DNA of 12,053 nt from an uncultured Bacteroidota bacterium (lineage in GTDB: Bacteria > Bacteroidota > Bacteroidia > Chitinophagales > Chitinophagaceae), in NCBI GenBank assembly GCA_903879995.1, contig CAIRNW010000185.1, positions 1-12,053 of the forward strand, in the 5' to 3' direction. The position numbers were made by a program, and so were the translations under genes. Positions 6,855 through 12,053 of the stretch are shown here, one piece after another (position 1 is the first letter of the stretch; each line of letters begins with the position of its first letter). Below the pieces are notes generated by a model, which was not told where the DNA came from, ran no database searches, and was given only the letters and a program-made list of their open reading frames with translations.

Positions 6855-7538
6855 TCAAGATTTTGATGAATAGAGCGCAACCAAAGATTCCATCGTTTGC
6901 GCGGCGGTAACTTCAAACTCTCCTATACGAGTTCTTCGCAGGGCACTTAAATACCCTCCACAACCTAAAGCCTGCCCCAAATCATTTGCCAAGCTTCTAA
7001 TATAAGTCCCTGTGGAGCACACCACACGAAACTGCAATTGCGCATCCCGAAAAGCAAGTATTTCGAAGGAATAGATATGAACAGTACGAGGTTCTAATTT
7101 TACCTCTTTTCCTTTTCGTGCTAACTCATATACCCGCTTACCATCGATTTTGATGGCAGAGTGTGCAGGAGGAATTTGTTCAATGAGACCTGTAAACTGT
7201 GGCAAGATGGATTGAACTTTCTCTAACGTAATAAGGTTCGTGTCTTTAAAATTAACGGGCTCACTCTCGAGGTCATAAGTAGGGGTAGTGGCACCAAGCG
7301 TGATAGTACCCGTATACTCTTTTTGCTGTGCCATGTATTGGTTAATTCGCTTGGTGAATTTACCTGTGCACACAATTAACAGCCCAGTAGCCAAGGGATC
7401 TAATGTACCCGCATGTCCGATTTTTCGAATACCAATGAGGGGACGAAGTTTTCGAATCACATCAAATGAGGTCCAACCCAGTGGCTTATCCACGAGCATG
7501 ACAATTCCATCTTCAAATTGCTTCGGTGTATAGCGCAT
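6855..7538 (-). CDS. truB: tRNA pseudouridine(55) synthase TruB
   Basis: A 227-residue enzyme converting U55 of the tRNA T-loop to pseudouridine. Diagnostic motifs are [31 protein letters not shown] with catalytic D47, [10 protein letters not shown] with the stacking tyrosine Y75, [19 protein letters not shown] at about 130-148, and [14 protein letters not shown]. The protein is shorter than E. coli TruB (314) because the C-terminal extension is small, as is common in this phylum. A longer reading with a TTG start at 7556 would overlap proS by 17 bases. The ATG at 7536-7538 sits one base after the proS stop (TAAtATG), so I chose it; translation is probably coupled to proS. Confidence 0.96.
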   Translation of the reverse strand: MRYTPKQFEDGIVMLVDKPLGWTSFDVIRKLRPLIGIRKIGHAGTLDPLATGLLIVCTGKFTKRINQYMAQQKEYTGTITLGATTPTYDLESEPVNFKDTNLITLEKVQSILPQFTGLIEQIPPAHSAIKIDGKRVYELARKGKEVKLEPRTVHIYSFEILAFRDAQLQFRVVCSTGTYIRSLANDLGQALGCGGYLSALRRTRIGEFEVTAAQTMESLVALYSSKS

Positions 7539-7539
7539 A

Positions 7540-9018
7540 TTAATAAGCCCTTGCAAAAAGTACTCGTTGTACAGAGGGCTTACCCGTTAAAATACAATTT
7601 CCTTTTTCTGCAGGATTATGCAAGGGTATACAACGAATGGTTGCCTTTGTTTTTTCCTTGATGACCTCCTCTGTTTCAGGAGTACCGTCCCAATGCGCAG
7701 CTACAAATCCAGTTTTAGTATCCAATACTTTTTCAAATTCCTCCCAGGTATCAACTGGGGTGATATGAGCATCACGAAAGGCACGAGCGCGATCCAAAAG
7801 CTGTTGTTGAATAGCGTCTAATTCCGCTTTTATTACTTCTACTATTCCAACCAATGAAACTGCTCTTTTTTCTTTTGTATCCCGTCGTGCCAGCTCCGCA
7901 ACCCCCTGCTCAAGATCCCTGGCTCCGATGGCAACACGAAGCGGAACTCCTTTCATCTCGTACTCGGCAAATTTCCATCCAGGTCTGGCCTGATCTGAAT
8001 CATCGTACTTTACGCGAATACCCGCATTTTTTAATTCTTTGACTATATCGTTAACTTTTTGGTCAATAGCAGATTTCTGTTCCTCTCCCTTGTAGATGGG
8101 AACAATTACAACTTGAAAGGGCGCAATGCGTGGAGGTAAAATCAACCCGTCATCATCACTATGTGCCATCACCAGTGCTCCAATCAAACGAGTACTGACT
8201 CCCCAACTGGTGGCCCAAACATAGTCCAGCTTATTTTCCCGATCACTGAATTTTACATCGAAAGCTTTTGCAAAATTTTGTCCTAAAAAATGAGAGGTGC
8301 CCGCTTGTAACGCTTTACCATCCTGCATCAGTGCCTCAATACAATAGGTCTCCTCTGCTCCAGCAAATCTTTCATTGGGTGTTTTAATCCCCTTGATCAC
8401 AGGAACAGCCATCCAGTTTTCAACAAAGTCAGCATACACATCCAACATTCGCTCGGTTTCTTCAATCGCTTCAGCCCTGGTAGCATGAGCGGTGTGCCCC
8501 TCCTGCCATAAAAACTCTGCCGTGCGCAGAAATAATCGGGTTCGCATTTCCCAACGGACCACATTGGCCCATTGATTCACCAGGATGGGAAGATCACGAT
8601 AGGACTGAATCCAATTTTTATAAGTATTCCAAATGATGGCCTCACTGGTTGGACGCACCACCAGTTCTTCTTCCAATTTAGCATCCGGGTCCACTATCAA
8701 TTTTCCTTTTTGGTTGGGATCTGCTTTCAATCGATAGTGCGTTACGATGGCACACTCCTTTGCAAATCCTTCTGCATTTTTTTCTTCTGCTTCAAACAAA
8801 CTTTTAGGGACAAAAAGCGGGAAATAGGCGTTGACATGTCCGGTATCCTTGAACATTTTGTCTAATGCATCGCGCATGTTCTCCCACAATGCAAAACCGT
8901 AAGGCTTAATGACCATACAACCACGTACCGCTGAATAATCTGCTAACTCTGCCTTTAGTACAAGATCGTTGTACCATTGTGAATAATCCTGCGCCCGGGA
9001 GGTGATGGCTTTACTCAT
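7540..9018 (-). CDS. proS: Prolyl-tRNA synthetase, archaeal/eukaryote-like short type (ProS type 3)
   Basis: A 492-residue class II aminoacyl-tRNA synthetase that charges tRNA-Pro. The N-terminus ([37 protein letters not shown]) and length fit the short form, which lacks the bacterial editing insertion between motifs 2 and 3. Motif 2 is [20 protein letters not shown] (155-174); [10 protein letters not shown] (121-130) precedes it; motif 3 with [19 protein letters not shown] (273-291) and LPPRIAP follows. The anticodon-binding domain is at about 300-400. The C-terminal domain carries C463 and C475 and ends in the conserved FARAY with a terminal tyrosine. The zinc site typical of this type seems reduced to two cysteines. 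It is the first gene of a proS-truB unit; a promoter candidate lies about 90 bases upstream. Confidence 0.97.
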   Translation of the reverse strand: MSKAITSRAQDYSQWYNDLVLKAELADYSAVRGCMVIKPYGFALWENMRDALDKMFKDTGHVNAYFPLFVPKSLFEAEEKNAEGFAKECAIVTHYRLKADPNQKGKLIVDPDAKLEEELVVRPTSEAIIWNTYKNWIQSYRDLPILVNQWANVVRWEMRTRLFLRTAEFLWQEGHTAHATRAEAIEETERMLDVYADFVENWMAVPVIKGIKTPNERFAGAEETYCIEALMQDGKALQAGTSHFLGQNFAKAFDVKFSDRENKLDYVWATSWGVSTRLIGALVMAHSDDDGLILPPRIAPFQVVIVPIYKGEEQKSAIDQKVNDIVKELKNAGIRVKYDDSDQARPGWKFAEYEMKGVPLRVAIGARDLEQGVAELARRDTKEKRAVSLVGIVEVIKAELDAIQQQLLDRARAFRDAHITPVDTWEEFEKVLDTKTGFVAAHWDGTPETEEVIKEKTKATIRCIPLHNPAEKGNCILTGKPSVQRVLFARAY

Positions 9019-9128
9019 GTAAATTGAATTATGATGGTGTTCTTTACCTTTTTTTTAACAGCAGGCAACCAGGTCTTGGATCTAATTGCCGATCTTTGTG
9101 TAAGGTCACAAAAGTAATAACTTCAACT
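9019..9128. promoter_or_regulatory. Divergent promoter region between proS and the lipoprotein gene
   Basis: The only intergenic spacer above 30 bases in the window, 110 bases long. On the minus strand TACTTTTG (9109-9116) matches TAnnTTTG exactly and would start proS transcription near 9104, giving a leader of about 86 bases that contains a run of eight A. On the plus strand GATCTTTG (9091-9098) is a one-mismatch version and would give a short leader for the lipoprotein gene. Clear -33 elements are missing for both. The two candidate boxes lie within 26 bases of each other, so the opposing transcripts might interfere. Confidence 0.4.
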
Positions 9129-9797
9129 ATGAAAACCACTTACCCATTCACCCTGCTTGTTTTGGTGGTTCTCCTTGCTGGTTGTACCACCGTTTATCGC
9201 ACGGGTCAAACGCCTGACGATGTTTATTACTCCCCCGCACGCCCCGAGGACGAATACCTAGTCATGCAGCGCCAGGAAACACGACGATATCGCACTGTTG
9301 AAGAAGATTATGAAGACCGGTATCTCCGAATGAGAGTGCGTGATCGCAATCGTTGGGATGAATTGAACTCCTGGTATGCGTATGAGAGATGGACGCTTGG
9401 ATTTAATTCCTATTTCACACCCGCAATCAATCCTTTTGTTTCCTGGAATCATTATTATAACCCTTACTACCAGAATACCCCGTATTACTTTCTTGGTTTA
9501 GGCCAACCCACAATTGTCAAACAAACCTACACAAAACCGAGAACCTTTAATCTTGGCAGCTACCAGCAACTACCCGTTAACTTAAAAACGGTGCGTGCAC
9601 AAACAGGCGCTTATGCTGTTAGCCCCCTGGTTAACGTCAATGCAGGAAAGATTAGCAACATACCCAACAGGGGTAACGCACTACGCGAAGCATTTGGTGT
9701 AAGTACACCATCCAGCAATTCCTCGTCCTCTTCGTCTTCTTCTTCAAACAGCGCTAGTTCTTCACAAGGAAGTAGTGCTCCGGTGAGAAGATTTTAA
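9129..9797 (+). CDS. Lipoprotein of unknown function with poly-serine C-terminal tail
   Basis: I do not recognise a functional family. The 222-residue product begins with a clear lipoprotein signal (MKTTYPFTLLVLVVLLAGC, lipid-bearing C19, lipobox LAGC), so it should be anchored to the inner or outer membrane. After it comes a charged region rich in Asp, Glu, Arg and Tyr (YSPARPEDEYLVMQRQ; RTVEEDYEDRYLRMRVRDR), then an aromatic, Asn- and Pro-rich middle (NPFVSWNHYYNPYYQNTPYY at about 98-117). The last 34 residues are mostly Ser with a few Asn and Ala, ending VRRF. The open frame reaches back to 9024, but only the ATG at 9129 begins with the signal peptide. It is followed after 14 bases by the FadL-like barrel gene, so the two probably form one transcript and may act together at the outer membrane (inference). 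Confidence 0.85.
   Translation: MKTTYPFTLLVLVVLLAGCTTVYRTGQTPDDVYYSPARPEDEYLVMQRQETRRYRTVEEDYEDRYLRMRVRDRNRWDELNSWYAYERWTLGFNSYFTPAINPFVSWNHYYNPYYQNTPYYFLGLGQPTIVKQTYTKPRTFNLGSYQQLPVNLKTVRAQTGAYAVSPLVNVNAGKISNIPNRGNALREAFGVSTPSSNSSSSSSSSSNSASSSQGSSAPVRRF
9720..9746 (+). repeat. TCN trinucleotide tract encoding nine serines
   Basis: Nine consecutive TCN codons (TCC, TCG, TCT or TCA) form a pyrimidine-rich near-repeat inside the lipoprotein gene. It encodes the uninterrupted part of the serine tail. AGC and AGT codons appear only outside this block, consistent with growth by triplet slippage rather than selection for serine alone. Confidence 0.8.
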
Positions 9798-9811
9798 TTG
9801 CCGCAATACCT

Positions 9812-11341
9812 ATGCAAAAACTTTTTTTTGCTTCTATGCTTTTGCTGTTGCAGAAGACCACTGCTGCCCAGGAACCTGCCGATATGTTACGAATGGCATG
9901 GACGGATCCTACGGGTACCGCCAGGCATCAGGCAATTGGCGGCGCTATGGTTGCTTTGGGTGGTGATCTTACTGCAACGTTTATCAATCCGGCCGGTCTT
10001 GCCTTTTATCGAAGTGGTGATTTTGTTTTCACCCCTGCTTTTAATCAATTACGGAATAATACTTCCTTTAAAAATACTAAAACCTCTTCCCAACGAAATG
10101 CACTTGGACTTGGATTAACCGGATTTGTCACGGCCTCACCCACTGAGAACAATAAGGGTTCAGTTGCCGTTGCAATTGCTTTGAATCGTACTGCTTGGTT
10201 CGGAAACAATTTAAGCTATCGAGGCTTGAATAATGCTAACTCCTATTCTCAAAAATTCCTTGAAGAAATTGCAGGGGTAGGTGACGCAAACCTGGTGGCA
10301 AGTAAATACCCATTTGGAAGCAGTTTAGCATTTAATACCTATTGGATTGATACAGTTGCAGGCGGTACCAATGGAAATTTCACCTATCAATCTCGTGCCC
10401 CATTTCGAACTGGATTGTTGCAAGAAAATGAGATTACAAGTAAAGGAGGATTATCGGAATTGGCAATAGCGGTAGCTGGCTCTAGGCAAGAAAAATTTTT
10501 TTATGGCTTTACGTTGGGTATCCCTTTTTTACAATATGAGCGAACAACTACATTCACCGAAGCAGATGCAACCAACAGCATTAACAATTTTAATTATGCC
10601 ACTTACCAGGAATCACTCCAAACCAGTGGAGGTGGTTTGAATATAAAACTGGGATTTCTCTATCGTCCAGTGCCACAATGGCGATTTGGACTTAGCTTTC
10701 ATTCCCCCACTTTCCTCCGAATTACGGATCGGTATAGCGCAACTATTACCACCGATACAGAAAATTATAAAGGTGTGCTAACCCAATCCTCAAAAGAATT
10801 TACAAATAATGAACCTGCCGAGTATAGTTATTTGCACTTTACACCCTTGCGCTTGTTGGCGGGTCTATCGTTTGTACTTCGTGAAGTAGAAGATATTTCA
10901 AAACAAAAAGGATTTATCACAGCTGATGTAGAGTGGGTGAACTATCCTTCCGCAGCCTTTAAAGTGGATCCATCCTTACTAAATGCGGAAGACGAAAAAG
11001 CTTATTACAAGAACCTTAATTCCGTGATTGATGCTGCCTACCGCTCTGCATTTAACATAAGGATGGGTGGCGAACTTAAATTCACCACCTGGATGGCAAG
11101 AGCAGGGTTAGCATACTTGGGTAATCCTTATAACAATATCAGAGGAGAACAAGGAAGTAGATTTCAATACACAGGTGGAATCGGGTATCGTGATAAAGGA
11201 TACTTTATTGATCTGGCCTATGTAAAAACAATAGGAAAAGATATACACGCTCCTTATCGACTCGCTCAACAATCGTTCGACCTAGCACAATTACAACAGC
11301 GTGGTACTCGCCTGGTTCTAACCCTTGGCGTAAAATTCTAA
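9812..11341 (+). CDS. FadL/OmpP1-like outer membrane beta-barrel protein
   Basis: A 509-residue exported protein. The signal peptide is MQKLFFASMLLLLQKTTAAQ, with cleavage likely near residues 19-20. The mature N-terminus ADMLRMAWTDPTGTARHQAIGGAMVALGGD leads into ATFINPAGLAFYR (NPAGL at 59-63), the signature start of OmpP1/FadL/TodX-type transporters, where the N-terminal hatch plugs the barrel. The remainder is a series of alternating amphipathic strands, and the protein ends LVLTLGVKF with a terminal Phe, as outer-membrane barrels usually do. The family takes up hydrophobic molecules in proteobacteria; the substrate in Bacteroidota homologues is generally unknown. It sits 14 bases after the lipoprotein gene. 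Its TAA stop touches the stop of the convergent asparaginase gene with no bases between. Codons 4-6 contain eight consecutive T. Confidence 0.8.
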   Translation: MQKLFFASMLLLLQKTTAAQEPADMLRMAWTDPTGTARHQAIGGAMVALGGDLTATFINPAGLAFYRSGDFVFTPAFNQLRNNTSFKNTKTSSQRNALGLGLTGFVTASPTENNKGSVAVAIALNRTAWFGNNLSYRGLNNANSYSQKFLEEIAGVGDANLVASKYPFGSSLAFNTYWIDTVAGGTNGNFTYQSRAPFRTGLLQENEITSKGGLSELAIAVAGSRQEKFFYGFTLGIPFLQYERTTTFTEADATNSINNFNYATYQESLQTSGGGLNIKLGFLYRPVPQWRFGLSFHSPTFLRITDRYSATITTDTENYKGVLTQSSKEFTNNEPAEYSYLHFTPLRLLAGLSFVLREVEDISKQKGFITADVEWVNYPSAAFKVDPSLLNAEDEKAYYKNLNSVIDAAYRSAFNIRMGGELKFTTWMARAGLAYLGNPYNNIRGEQGSRFQYTGGIGYRDKGYFIDLAYVKTIGKDIHAPYRLAQQSFDLAQLQQRGTRLVLTLGVKF

Positions 11342-12053
11342 TCAATCCTTAAATAAGGCTACCTCCTTCCGTACTGGTCCACTGGAACTATCTTGTCTGA
11401 CATACCCTCTATACATACCTTCTGTGCAAAAAGGCATCGCAATATTTCCATTCTTATCCACCGCAATTAATCCTCCATCACCACCCAATTTAGGAAGCTT
11501 TTGAAGCACCATTTGGCTGGCCGCCTGTTCTAATGTTTTACCACCATACTCCATTTGATCACAAATTGACTTGGCCATTACCAAGCGTATAAAATATTCT
11601 CCCCATCCTGTACAACTAATGGCCGCTGTAGCATTATTTGCATAAGTGCCTGCGCCAATCAACGGTGCATCGCCTATTCTTCCCCACTTTTTATTGGTCA
11701 TGCCCCCTGTGCTGGTGGCAGCGGCAAGGTTACCCTGTTTGTCTAATGCCACGGCGCCAACGGTACCGTATTTCTCTTTTCTACGCTCCAGTGCCTCTTC
11801 CATAGCAATTGGTTCAATTACTTTTTTAATGCTTTCGATGGAATCGCGTTGACGAGCACGCTCCAGCGAACGCCAACGCTGGGGGGTATAGAAATAGGAA
11901 GGATCCACCAACTCTATTCCTTTTTCCTTAGCAAACTGCTCTGCGCCTGCACCACTAAGCATCACATGTTCACTTTGCTCCATAACCGCACGAGCAGCAG
12001 AAATGGGATTGCGGATTGTAGTTACCCCCGCAATTGCACCAGCGGCTAGACTA
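11342..12053 (-). CDS. Isoaspartyl peptidase / plant-type L-asparaginase, 5' end outside window
   Basis: The frame runs through the right edge; 237 residues are visible and the start is beyond it. This is an N-terminal-nucleophile hydrolase that self-cleaves before a threonine into alpha and beta subunits and hydrolyses isoaspartyl dipeptides and asparagine. Visible alpha-subunit motifs are IRNPISAARAVM and HVMLSGAGAEQFA. The nucleophile is the Thr of YGTVGAVALD (codon 11762-11764), giving a beta subunit of about 140 residues. The substrate-site motifs GRIGDAPLIGAGTYANN and CTGWGEYFIR are intact, as is KLGGDGGLIAVDKNGN. An internal ATG at 11983 is not the true start, because family-conserved sequence continues upstream of it. 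Whether it has a signal peptide cannot be seen. The stop codon abuts that of the barrel gene. Confidence 0.94.
   Translation of the reverse strand, partial: SLAAGAIAGVTTIRNPISAARAVMEQSEHVMLSGAGAEQFAKEKGIELVDPSYFYTPQRWRSLERARQRDSIESIKKVIEPIAMEEALERRKEKYGTVGAVALDKQGNLAAATSTGGMTNKKWGRIGDAPLIGAGTYANNATAAISCTGWGEYFIRLVMAKSICDQMEYGGKTLEQAASQMVLQKLPKLGGDGGLIAVDKNGNIAMPFCTEGMYRGYVRQDSSSGPVRKEVALFKD

Noticed and set aside
9024..9128. Lipoprotein frame starting at 9024
   Set aside because: The extra 35 residues precede a complete lipoprotein signal peptide and occupy the divergent promoter region.
9798..10118. Cysteine-rich 106-residue plus-strand frame
   Set aside because: It is an out-of-frame shadow of the FadL-like gene, which has a signal peptide, family motif and full length.
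1..12053. Search by eye for tRNAs, CRISPR arrays, insertion sequences, attachment sites or prophage genes
   Set aside because: None seen; every long stretch is occupied by a recognisable chromosomal gene and composition looks even throughout.

Overview
The window is an ordinary, very densely packed stretch of chromosome from a member of the Bacteroidota, most likely a Sphingobacteriia/Chitinophagia-type bacterium (the family-level guess is inference). The evidence is a type IX secretion plug protein, a lipid-anchored TamA-type Omp85 protein (TamL), the short archaeal/eukaryote-like prolyl-tRNA synthetase, a lack of Shine-Dalgarno sequences at the chosen starts, and promoter candidates of the Bacteroidota form TAnnTTTG. 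I see no mobile element, CRISPR array, tRNA, rRNA gene or recent gene transfer, and no stretch above about 110 bases without a gene.

Layout from left to right. On the minus strand, read right to left, lie a T9SS plug protein (1235-2530), a small SRP RNA (1117-1210), a TalC/MipB-type transaldolase (431-1087) and an exported family M19 dipeptidase cut by the left edge (1-431). The transaldolase stop and dipeptidase start share a base (TAATG). Head to head with the plug gene, 10 bases away, a plus-strand FtsX/LolE-like permease (2541-3776) runs into a minus-strand TrmH/SpoU RNA methyltransferase (3769-4497), overlapping it by 8 bases. Fourteen bases beyond the methyltransferase start, tamL (4512-6851, +) begins. 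It ends 3 bases from truB (6855-7538, -), which lies directly downstream of proS (7540-9018, -) with one base between. A 110-base divergent spacer separates proS from a two-gene plus-strand unit: a lipoprotein of unknown function with a poly-serine tail (9129-9797) and a FadL/OmpP1-like outer membrane barrel (9812-11341). The latter abuts, stop to stop, an isoaspartyl peptidase/asparaginase cut by the right edge (11342-12053, -).

The genes fall into two themes: translation and RNA handling (SRP RNA, TrmH-family methyltransferase, TruB, ProS) and envelope biogenesis or export (plug, FtsX-like permease, TamL, lipoprotein plus barrel, secreted dipeptidase). Roughly 205 of 12053 bases lie outside genes, and all three convergent junctions have essentially no spacer. 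Several genes have longer open frames upstream; signal peptides and spacing point to shorter real starts for the plug protein, permease, TruB and lipoprotein.

I did not find a convincing new system. The least explained parts are the serine-tailed lipoprotein with its barrel partner, the isolated tamL with no tamB beside it, and the promoter and termination arrangements forced by the tight packing.
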